Part shown: positions 1 through 7,206 of the stretch, in pieces
How the letters are laid out: every line of letters begins with the position of its first letter
Position numbering within the stretch: the stretch's first letter is position 1
Origin: DATENM01 sp045807765
Lineage (GTDB): Bacteria; Acidobacteriota; Blastocatellia; UBA7656
Length of the DNA stretch: 58,318 nt
NCBI GenBank assembly: GCA_045807765.1
Contig: JBJMGU010000082.1
Location: 1 to 58,318, forward strand
Direction: 5' to 3'
Position numbers and translations under genes: made by a program
The notes under the pieces: generated by a model
The model's input: the letters and a program-made list of their open reading frames with translations, nothing else
Databases searched by the model: none
What the model was told of the DNA's origin: nothing

Positions 1-1
1 C

Positions 2-1735
2 GCGGGCAGCGCGACGCTCTACGCCGGCACAGGCGACAAGGGCATCATCTATAAGATCGATCAGACAGGCAAAGCCGCAGTGCTGGCCGATACGACTGAA
101 ACGAACATTGTCGCGCTCGCCCTGGACAAGCAGGGCAACCTGATTGCCGGCACAGATCCCGGCGGACTGGTGTTGCGCGTATCGCCCGCCGGCAAAGTCT
201 TCGCCCTATTCGATTCGCCGACGCAAGAGATTCACAAGCTGACGGTTGCCGATGACGGCTCGATCTACGCGCTCGGCATCAACCAATCAAGCGCCGCCGC
301 GACCAAGGCAGCAAGCATCGGCACCTCGTCAACCACGTCGGTTTCGAGCGAAGGCGTCATCACGATCTCGGCCAGTGACGACGGCGACGCGCCGGTAGTC
401 TTGCAAGCGACCGATGTGTCTTCGGCGCTCGCCACGTCATCCAAGAGCAAAGCCGATGGCTCGCGCAGCGCCGTCTTTCGCATCCTCGCCGATGGCGGCA
501 GCGAAGTTCTCTGGCGCTCGAATGACACGGTCGGCTTCGGATTGCGCCCGCTCGCCGACGGGCGCGTGCTGGTCGGCACCGGCAGCAAAGGGCGCATCTA
601 TCAGGTCGCCCGCGACCGCTCGTATACCTTGCTGATTCAATCGCCCGACGATCAGACCTCGACCATCTTCGCGCTCGGCGATCAGTTGTACGCCACGTCG
701 AGCAATCTCGGACGCCTGTACCGGATCGGGCGTGAAAGCGTCAGCGAAGGGACATACACCTCACCTGTGCGCGACACCAAGTTCGCCGGACAATGGGGCG
801 TCGTCACATGGCGCGGCGCCGGCAATGTCGAGTTACAGACGCGCAGCGGCAACACCGAAAGGCCGGACGCGACCTGGAGCGAGTGGTCTGCGCCCTACCG
901 CGTTTCGACAGGCGACCCGATCACCAGCCCGCACGCCCGCTTCATCCAGTGGCGAGCGGTGCTGCGCAGCACGACGGCCAGTGGCAACGCTTCGGCGAAA
1001 TTACAATCGGTCGTCGTCGCCTATTTGCCGCGCAACCAGGCGCCCGACATCACTTCGGCGACCGTGCTGCCGCAGGGCATTGCGCTGGCCGAGCAGCCGC
1101 TGGCGATTGATCCGGCGATTACCACATCGGGGCTCGATCCACAGCTTTTCGGCCTGACAGCGTCGGTGCCGCCGCGCCGCTTCTTCCAGAAGGGTGCGCG
1201 CACGCTGACTTGGCAGGCGAGCGACCCGAACGACGACACACTGAGTTACAAAGTGATGTATCGCACCATCGGCGACAATGAATGGCATCTGCTCGCCGAC
1301 AGCCAGCCGCAGACCTATTACACGATTGACGGCAACCGCTTGCCCGATGGCACCTACCTTTTCAAAGTGATCGCCACGGACGCGCCCGGCAACCCTGCGG
1401 AAGCGGCGCTCAGCAGCGAAGAGACCACCGACCCCATCGAGATAGACAACATGCCGCCGATGATCAAAGTCACAGGCCCTGCGGTTAGCAATCAGACCGC
1501 TGAAGTCACCTTTGATGCGAACGACGCGACCAGCCGCATCGTGCGCGCCGAATACAGCGTTGACGGCGGCGCGTGGCAACTGGTTTATCCGGCGGACGGA
1601 GTGGCCGATTCGGCGCATGAAATCTACAAAGTGCGCGTCACCTTCGATAAGCCGGGCGAGCATCTGCTCGCCTTCCGCTGCGCCGACTCGTCGTCCAACG
1701 TCGGCACCAGCAAGGTCACGGCTACCGTTCGCTGA
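2..1735 (+). CDS. Propeller/Fn3-like protein, 5' end missing
   Basis: The reading frame is open to the left edge, so the N-terminus lies outside the window; an internal GTG at 80 is not a credible start. About the first 250 residues contain repeated blade-like segments (YAGTGDKGIIYKI, VGTGSKGRIYQVA, YATSSNLGRLYRI), which suggest a beta-propeller, interrupted by a Ser/Thr/Ala-rich linker. The C-terminal half has features of fibronectin type III or Ig-like domains (GEHLLAFRCADSSSNVGTSK near the end). No catalytic motif is visible. It is probably an exported structural or binding protein, but the localisation signal is not in the window. The function is not recognised. Confidence 0.75.
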   Translation, partial: AGSATLYAGTGDKGIIYKIDQTGKAAVLADTTETNIVALALDKQGNLIAGTDPGGLVLRVSPAGKVFALFDSPTQEIHKLTVADDGSIYALGINQSSAAATKAASIGTSSTTSVSSEGVITISASDDGDAPVVLQATDVSSALATSSKSKADGSRSAVFRILADGGSEVLWRSNDTVGFGLRPLADGRVLVGTGSKGRIYQVARDRSYTLLIQSPDDQTSTIFALGDQLYATSSNLGRLYRIGRESVSEGTYTSPVRDTKFAGQWGVVTWRGAGNVELQTRSGNTERPDATWSEWSAPYRVSTGDPITSPHARFIQWRAVLRSTTASGNASAKLQSVVVAYLPRNQAPDITSATVLPQGIALAEQPLAIDPAITTSGLDPQLFGLTASVPPRRFFQKGARTLTWQASDPNDDTLSYKVMYRTIGDNEWHLLADSQPQTYYTIDGNRLPDGTYLFKVIATDAPGNPAEAALSSEETTDPIEIDNMPPMIKVTGPAVSNQTAEVTFDANDATSRIVRAEYSVDGGAWQLVYPADGVADSAHEIYKVRVTFDKPGEHLLAFRCADSSSNVGTSKVTATVR

Positions 1736-1739
1736 AAAA

Positions 1740-1863
1740 CGCGACACGGGGACGCGGGGACGCGGGGAAGGAAGGATGAGGTGATGGGTTTGATCACGCG
1801 ACCTATCTCCATGTCTTTCCCTCGCCGTGTCGCCGCGTCTCCGCGTCTCCGCGTCACTCCTCC
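1740..1863. repeat. Octamer-unit inverted repeat after a stop codon
   Basis: Beginning five bases after the stop codon at 1735, the left arm (1740-1772) contains tandem units of GGGGACGC. The right arm (1819-1863) contains tandem CCGCGTCT units. The arms are imperfectly complementary and could form a long hairpin. The architecture matches the inverted arrays at 11761, 18264, 28803 and 54944, though the unit sequence differs. Confidence 0.7.
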
Positions 1864-2001
1864 TGAACTGTTTCCGCTCACCGGCTGAACGGCACCAAGA
1901 CAACCTGCTACCGAATTCCGCATCTTATAAGCCGACAGAGTGCTGGCGTCCGAGTTGCAAGCCTGAGAGAGGGCAGCTTCTGCCAGCGACTAAGGAGGCT
2001 T

Positions 2002-2760
2002 ATGAGCTTACTTGCTTTGAAACACACCGCGCGATTCATCACTGTCGCGCTTACGCTGGGCATCATCACGGCAGCCGCCAACGCCCAGGCCAACCACACC
2101 AAATCAACCGCCAGCAGCAAGACGATCAAGGCCGCGGGCCTTGCCAAACCTGAAATTCTCGAAGCCGAGCAGTTGCTCGCCAACCTCGGTTACTGGACGG
2201 GGCCGGTTGACGGCACGTTCGACACGGCATCGCGTTACGCGCTGGTCGCTTTCCAGAAGGTCGAAGGCCGCGAGCGCACCGGGCGCTTGACCGCCGCCGA
2301 GCTTGAGGCGCTACGCAACGCCAGCCGCCCGACGCCGATGGAAACCGGCTACGCGCACGTCGAAGCCGACCTCAATCGGCAGATCTTGTTCGTCGTTGAT
2401 GGCAGCGGCACGGTGTCGCGGGTGCTGCCGATATCGTCCGGTAATGGTGAAGAGTTCACCTCGGAAGGCTGGACGCGGCGCGCAGTGACGCCGACGGGCC
2501 GCTTCAAGGTTTATCGCAAGGTCGATGGCTGGCGCAAAGCGCCGCTCGGCTCAATCTATTATCCAAACTACTTTTTGAGCGGCGTGGCGATTCACGGCAG
2601 CCCGTCGGTGCCTGCCAAGGCGGCCAGTCACGGCTGCATACGCATCCCGGTTTATGCGGCGAAGGAGTTCAGTGAGCTGACGCCGACCGGCACCGTGGTT
2701 ATCGTTCACGGCGGCGAGGCGCTGGCGCAGACCAAGAGTAGCGCGACTAAGGTTCAGTAA
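2002..2760 (+). CDS. L,D-transpeptidase (YkuD) with peptidoglycan-binding domain
   Basis: A 252-residue exported protein predicted to cross-link peptidoglycan or attach proteins to it in the periplasm. An N-terminal signal peptide (about residues 1-29, ending ANAQA) is followed by a PG_binding_1 domain (about 50-108) and a YkuD catalytic domain (about 115-245). The catalytic signature is visible as HG at 198-199 and SHGCIR at 209-214, with Cys212 the expected nucleophile. The ATG at 2002 is preceded by an AGGAGG ribosome-binding site. It stands alone, with the 1740-1863 inverted repeat upstream. Confidence 0.92.
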   Translation: MSLLALKHTARFITVALTLGIITAAANAQANHTKSTASSKTIKAAGLAKPEILEAEQLLANLGYWTGPVDGTFDTASRYALVAFQKVEGRERTGRLTAAELEALRNASRPTPMETGYAHVEADLNRQILFVVDGSGTVSRVLPISSGNGEEFTSEGWTRRAVTPTGRFKVYRKVDGWRKAPLGSIYYPNYFLSGVAIHGSPSVPAKAASHGCIRIPVYAAKEFSELTPTGTVVIVHGGEALAQTKSSATKVQ

Positions 2761-2809
2761 GCGCGAGATATTCAAGGCGTAGCGAACAGACAAACAACTA
2801 GCCGGTCAC

Positions 2810-2846
2810 GAAAGGCGTGAAGTCTCCGCAAGGCTTCGCGCCTTTC
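2810..2846. terminator. Hairpin between convergent genes
   Basis: GAAAGGCGTGAAG (2810-2822) pairs with CTTCGCGCCTTTC (2834-2846) with one G-U pair. It lies between the convergent L,D-transpeptidase and LOG genes, where a bidirectional terminator is expected, but no clear T-tract follows on either strand. Confidence 0.4.
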
Positions 2847-2871
2847 ACCATATAAAAACCGTTCTTGTCTT

Positions 2872-3645
2872 TCAATTGTTTGGCAGACTGGTGCGCGGCA
2901 ACTCGCCTAAGAGGCGCGAGGGTTTTGAAGCGGGGCGCAGGCCGAACTTCTTGATGGCATGCTCCTGAATGTGCGCCATCGCTTCATCAATCGAATCGGT
3001 TACCTTAACGAGGTTCAAATCTCCGGCGCTGATTGTCGCCGCATCAACCATGCGCTTCAACAAATCGAGCAGCGGTTGCCAGTACTCGACGCCCATCAGC
3101 ACGACGGGGAACTCTAATATCTTGCGCGTCTGGATCAAGGTCAACGCCTCGAACATCTCGTCCATCGTGCCGACGCCGCCCGGCATGACGACGAAGGCAT
3201 AAGAGTACTTGAGCAGCATGACTTTGCGGACGAAGAAGTAGCGGAAGCTGACGACATAGTCGAGATAAGGATTGGCCGCTTGTTCTCTGGGCAAGATAAT
3301 GTTGCAGCCGACAGAGATGCCGCCGGCTTCTTTGGCGCCGCGATTCGCCGCCTCCATAATCCCCGGCCCGCCGCCGGTCATGACGGTGAAACCAATCTCA
3401 GTCAACTTACTTCCGACTTCCCGCGCCATCGCGTAGAACGGGTGATCCTCTTTGAATCGCGCCGAGCCGAAGACAGTCACGCACGGGCCGACGAAATGCA
3501 GCGTGCGGAAGCCGCGAATGAATTCCCACGTGATGCGCAGCAACGTCCACAATTCCCACTTGCGCGGCTGTGGGCCTCCAAGAAAAACACGCTCGTTGCG
3601 GTGTGACGCCGGCGCGGCGGGAATGACGGGCGCATCTTTGCTCAT
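2872..3645 (-). CDS. LOG family Rossmann-fold protein (TIGR00730 type)
   Basis: A 257-residue member of the LOG/lysine-decarboxylase-like family. Characterised members hydrolyse nucleoside 5'-monophosphates such as cytokinin ribotides to free base and ribose 5-phosphate. The family signatures are visible: GGGPGIMEAANRGA at 91-104 and PGGVGTMDE at 155-163, which form the phosphate-binding and catalytic site. The roughly 50-residue N-terminal extension with a WELWTLLRITWEFIRGF segment is longer than in small LOG proteins and resembles the longer bacterial type. No strong ribosome-binding site precedes the chosen ATG. The physiological substrate cannot be assigned. Confidence 0.85.
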   Translation of the reverse strand: MSKDAPVIPAAPASHRNERVFLGGPQPRKWELWTLLRITWEFIRGFRTLHFVGPCVTVFGSARFKEDHPFYAMAREVGSKLTEIGFTVMTGGGPGIMEAANRGAKEAGGISVGCNIILPREQAANPYLDYVVSFRYFFVRKVMLLKYSYAFVVMPGGVGTMDEMFEALTLIQTRKILEFPVVLMGVEYWQPLLDLLKRMVDAATISAGDLNLVKVTDSIDEAMAHIQEHAIKKFGLRPASKPSRLLGELPRTSLPNN

Positions 3646-3694
3646 AGTGTAATGCTACAACAAAACCCTGCGCCATCAGTGGCGCGGCGCCGCG

Positions 3695-4858
3695 TCACGC
3701 GACGCGCAGGATGAGACATTTGAGATAGTAAGTTTCCGGCATCGTGATAAGCACCGGATGGTCACGCGATTGCCCGCGCTTTTCGATGATCTGCACGGTG
3801 CGGCCCGCATCCGCCGCGGCGGAGGCCACGACGTTCAGGAAAGCCTCCTCGCTCAGGTGAAACGAGCAGGACGAAGTAATCAGTGTGCCGCCCCGATTGA
3901 GCAGCTTCATCGCCCGCAGGTTGATCTCTTTGTAACCGCGCACCGCCGCGTCAACCGCGCCGCGATTCTTGGCAAAAGCCGGCGGGTCGAGATTGATCAC
4001 GTCGAAGCGCTCGCCGCCCGTCTCGCGCTCGCGCAAGTAATCAAATACATTCGCCTCGACGCATTCGATATTCGCAGCCTTGTTGAGCGTCGCATTGCGC
4101 CGCGCCTGCTCAATAGCCGCGCCGGAAATATCAACCGCCGTCACTCGCTCGGCGTCGCGCGCCAGGTGCAAAGCAAAGCCCCCATGAAAGGTGAAGCAAT
4201 CGAGCGCCTGCCCGCGCGCATAGCTTTCGGCGGCGATGCGGTTCTCGCGCTGGTCGAGAAAGGCGCCGGTCTTCTGACCTTCGAGCAGGTTGACGGCAAA
4301 GCGCACGCCGCCTTCTTCAATCGTCAGCTCGCCGGGGTCTGCGCCATAGAGCACACCGGCAGTGCGCGGCAAGCCTTCAAGGTCGCGCACCTTGGCTTCG
4401 TTGCGTTCGATGATGGCACGCGGGCTGTAGCGCTCGGTCAGTAACTCTAGCCACATCGGCTTGAGCGCTTCCATGCCCTGCGACAGCGTCTGCACGACGA
4501 AGCAATCGTTGAAGCGATCAACGACGAGCGACGGCAGCAGGTCGCTTTCGCCATAGACGAGCCGGTAAGCGGTCGCATCGCGCACAACTTGTTGGCGTAG
4601 CGATTCAGCCGCTTCAAGGCGTGCCTGCCAGAAGGCGCGGTCAGTCTCGATGTCGTCGAAGGCGACCATGCGCAGAGCGATCAGTGACCGCGAGCTGTAG
4701 AGCGCGCGGCCCAGCACGCGCCCGCGCGTATCGGTGACGCGCACCACTTCGCCGCCCTGCGCTTTTGTGGCGTCGCTTACGTCGCTGCGATAAATCCACA
4801 GGTGGCGGGCGCGCACCCGCTCCGCCCCGCGTTTGCTGATTGTCACCGTTGTTGCCAT
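3695..4858 (-). CDS. rlmI: Class I SAM-dependent rRNA methyltransferase, RlmI family
   Basis: A 387-residue cytoplasmic enzyme with the RlmI/YccW layout: an N-terminal PUA RNA-binding domain (about 3-75), a central EEHEE-type region, and a C-terminal Rossmann methyltransferase. SAM-binding motif I is around 219-233 (LDCFTFHGGFALHLA). Motif IV is DPPAF at 291-295. An SSCS motif near 329-332 provides the cysteine expected for m5C chemistry. E. coli RlmI makes m5C1962 in 23S rRNA; the same target is inferred here, not shown. It is divergent from folK with only 15 bases between the two start codons. Confidence 0.85.
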   Translation of the reverse strand: MATTVTISKRGAERVRARHLWIYRSDVSDATKAQGGEVVRVTDTRGRVLGRALYSSRSLIALRMVAFDDIETDRAFWQARLEAAESLRQQVVRDATAYRLVYGESDLLPSLVVDRFNDCFVVQTLSQGMEALKPMWLELLTERYSPRAIIERNEAKVRDLEGLPRTAGVLYGADPGELTIEEGGVRFAVNLLEGQKTGAFLDQRENRIAAESYARGQALDCFTFHGGFALHLARDAERVTAVDISGAAIEQARRNATLNKAANIECVEANVFDYLRERETGGERFDVINLDPPAFAKNRGAVDAAVRGYKEINLRAMKLLNRGGTLITSSCSFHLSEEAFLNVVASAAADAGRTVQIIEKRGQSRDHPVLITMPETYYLKCLILRVA

Positions 4859-4873
4859 AGCAATAGAAGAACT

Positions 4874-5575
4874 ATGATAACTGTCGCGATGACTTCACGC
4901 GAAGCCCACGACAGTGACTTGCCGGCGAATGATCCAAGCGCCGTGCGTGCCGCGACGATTTATCTAGCGCTCGGCACCAACCTCGGTGACCGCGAAGCAA
5001 ACCTGCGCGGGGCTCTTGAACGCATCGCGGCGCTTGGCCTGACCATCACGCGGCGCTCATCAATCTACGAAACCGAGCCGGTTGGTTATGCCGAGCAGGG
5101 CTGGTTCTTGAATCAGGTGATCAAGGCGCGCATGCCACGCGAGCTGGCGTTTGGGTTGAACAGCCAGGAAGCCAGCGACCTCGCCAAGCTGTTTGGCAGC
5201 GACGTGAAACTGGCTCTGACAGCCCAATGCGGCTTGCTGCTCGGTGAGTTGCTCAAGACCGAAAGCGAGATGGGCCGCCATCGCCTGGTCGCCAACGGTC
5301 CGCGCCTCATTGATATAGATATGCTGTTGTGTGATCACCTCACCGGCGTGTTCTGCGCGACACGTCCTGACGCAGTGGGTTCGCTATGGCAAGAGCGCGG
5401 ACTTCCTGAATTGATCTTGCCGCACCCGCGCTTGCACCTGCGCTGTTTCGTGCTCGCGCCGCTCTGCGAGATTGCTCCGAATGTGATCCATCCTACCTTG
5501 CAGCGAAGTTGCGCCGAACTGCTTGCGGCGCTCGATGATCCGGCTATGGTTCGGCTTTATCAAGGTGCCGCTTGA
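4874..5575 (+). CDS. folK: Hydroxymethyldihydropteridine diphosphokinase (HPPK)
   Basis: Transfers pyrophosphate from ATP to 6-hydroxymethyl-7,8-dihydropterin in folate synthesis. HPPK signatures are all present: LGTNLGDREANLR, the IYETEPVGY segment, FLNQV, the GPRLIDIDMLL metal-binding segment and LPHPRLHLRCFVLAPL. At 233 residues it is longer than the usual ~160. Two internal expansions explain this: one between the FLNQV segment and the EMGRHR motif (about residues 86-112), and one between DIDMLL and LPHPR. The ATG at 4874 is preferred because the frame upstream lies antisense inside rlmI; an ATG at 4889 is also possible. The 3' end overlaps the convergent MFS gene by 16 bases. Confidence 0.9.
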   Translation: MITVAMTSREAHDSDLPANDPSAVRAATIYLALGTNLGDREANLRGALERIAALGLTITRRSSIYETEPVGYAEQGWFLNQVIKARMPRELAFGLNSQEASDLAKLFGSDVKLALTAQCGLLLGELLKTESEMGRHRLVANGPRLIDIDMLLCDHLTGVFCATRPDAVGSLWQERGLPELILPHPRLHLRCFVLAPLCEIAPNVIHPTLQRSCAELLAALDDPAMVRLYQGAA

Positions 5576-6825
5576 GCCGCCAATGCGAGCTGCTCCTCAG
5601 GGACCAGCTCTTTCGTCGGGTCAACCTTTAGCCACAGCGCCGCGCCGATCAGCAGGATGACCGCCATCGGGATTAATGGCAGATCATAACTGCCCGAGGC
5701 CGTCACAAAATAGCCGAACAACACCGACGACAGGAAAGAACCGACCTGCACAATGGTGTTCATCGAGCCAGTGACCGCTCCCGCGTGGCCGGGGGCAACG
5801 TCGAGGCAGACAACCGCGAGGACCGGCTGATTGAAACAAATCCCCGCGTAGCTCAAGGCCAGGGATGTCAGCGCCAAAAATTGGCTCGACGAAAAGATCG
5901 CCGCCACGGTGAACAAAGCCGCGCTGCCGAGGCCGATCATCCCCACCGTGCGCCGTCCCCACTTCAATCCCACCCGCTTGACCAGCGCGTCGCTCGTGAT
6001 GCCGCCGCAGAGGTTCGCGCACGCGCCGAGGATGAAAGGGAACGCGGAAAACATCAGCCCTTGCTCGCTGAAACCGCGGCCTTTCACGAGGTAGGTGTGC
6101 AGCCACGAAAGGAAGAAGTAGCCGCCGTAGCCGTGCGCTGCGCCGACCAGCAGAATGGCCCACAGGTTGCGGTTGCGCAACACTCGCTTCCAGGGCAAGC
6201 TGTGGCTGGCCGACGTCGCGAGACTGCTGACCTCATCTAACTCGGTCTGACTGACCTTCGGCTTTTCCGCCGGCGTGTCTCTGTACCACCGATACCAGAC
6301 CGTTCCCCAGACCACGCCCAGGATGCCGAACAGATAGAAAGACACGCGCCAGCCATAGCGCGCCTGAACCGGCACGACCAGCAAAGGCGACAACGCGCCG
6401 CCGATCTGGCTGGCCATCCAGATGACGCCCCAGGCGCGAGCCCGCTCAATGACCGGAAACCAGCGCGACAGCGCGACCGAGCTATTCGGGTAAGCGCCCG
6501 CTTCGCCGGCTCCGAAGCAAAAGCGCGTCAACAGCAGGAGCGGGTAACTTGATGCCAGGCCCGTAAGCGATGTGAAAACCGACCACCATAAGACAATGCG
6601 TGTCAGGACTCGGCGCGGGCCGATGCGGTCACCCAGATAGCCTGAGGGAATCTCGAACGCGCCGTAGGCGATCACAAAGACGCCGACGACCCATCCCCAT
6701 GCTTCGGGGGTGAGGTGCAGGTCTTCTTGAATGCGCGGGCCGGCGACGGAAATGCAGATGCGATCCAGGTAGGTGATGATCGCCAGGAGAAATAACAGCG
6801 CCAGTACACGGTAACGATATTTCAT
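5560..6825 (-). CDS. MFS transporter, anion:cation symporter type
   Basis: A 421-residue, 12-helix inner-membrane transporter. TM1 contains YLDRICISVAGPRIQ, and the loop after TM2 has the MFS motif GYLGDRIGPRRVL. The segments FGAGEAGAYPNSSVALSRWF and ARAWGVIWMASQIGGALSP are typical of the ACS branch, which includes glucarate, galactarate and hexuronate carriers, so an organic-acid or sugar-acid substrate is likely but unproven. The ATG at 6825 was chosen because residues upstream of MKYRYRVLALLF are not membrane-like and overlap a hairpin. The gene is convergent with folK and ends inside its last codons. Confidence 0.85.
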   Translation of the reverse strand: MKYRYRVLALLFLLAIITYLDRICISVAGPRIQEDLHLTPEAWGWVVGVFVIAYGAFEIPSGYLGDRIGPRRVLTRIVLWWSVFTSLTGLASSYPLLLLTRFCFGAGEAGAYPNSSVALSRWFPVIERARAWGVIWMASQIGGALSPLLVVPVQARYGWRVSFYLFGILGVVWGTVWYRWYRDTPAEKPKVSQTELDEVSSLATSASHSLPWKRVLRNRNLWAILLVGAAHGYGGYFFLSWLHTYLVKGRGFSEQGLMFSAFPFILGACANLCGGITSDALVKRVGLKWGRRTVGMIGLGSAALFTVAAIFSSSQFLALTSLALSYAGICFNQPVLAVVCLDVAPGHAGAVTGSMNTIVQVGSFLSSVLFGYFVTASGSYDLPLIPMAVILLIGAALWLKVDPTKELVPEEQLALAAQAAP

Positions 6826-6829
6826 AGCG

Positions 6830-6874
6830 GCGTCCCTGCTTCGCCCGCCTGGTCTGCGAGCGAAGCAGGGACGC
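6830..6874 (-). promoter_or_regulatory. Perfect hairpin covering the MFS ribosome-binding site
   Basis: GCGTCCCTGCTTCGC (6830-6844) and GCGAAGCAGGGACGC (6860-6874) form a perfect 15-bp stem with a 15-nt loop. On the minus strand the second arm ends five bases before the MFS start codon and contains the AGGGA ribosome-binding site. Folding would hide the translation start. It may regulate translation or simply be a repeat; the sequence alone does not decide. Confidence 0.6.
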
Positions 6875-6901
6875 GGAAAATAACAGACCGTCACTGATCA
6901 A

Positions 6902-7105
6902 TCAAGCGCTGGCGGATTCGGGCAGTTGCGGCTCGACCTGCTCATTGCACTGCGGGCAGGTGATCGTGCTTGAGCCCGCGCCGCGCATCAAGCGAACCGC
7001 CACCGCATGGCCGTTCGGGCAAGACATCGTGACTTGCCGGTGTTTGAGGACTTCTTGCTGGTTGTCATCCAGTCCGAGGACGCTCATATCAAGATCAATG
7101 TCCAT
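6902..7105 (-). CDS. Small zinc-ribbon protein
   Basis: A 67-residue protein with two cysteine knuckles, SCPNGH and TCPQC, spaced about 20 residues apart, as in a minimal zinc ribbon (the first knuckle may use Cys and His). The N-terminus is acidic and the tail is Pro/Glu/Ser-rich. An AGAGG-like ribosome-binding site precedes the ATG. It is just upstream of the MFS gene on the same strand with a 76-base gap. The family is not recognised by name, and no partner is obvious. Confidence 0.65.
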   Translation of the reverse strand: MDIDLDMSVLGLDDNQQEVLKHRQVTMSCPNGHAVAVRLMRGAGSSTITCPQCNEQVEPQLPESASA

Positions 7106-7206
7106 TGGCTGCCTCTCGATTCAAGTTGCTGCGTCCACGCTACTTTGATTGTAGATGCTGGCTTTCGAGTCGCGCCAGCCGTCGGCGCGCTCCGCATGGC
7201 GCTCGT

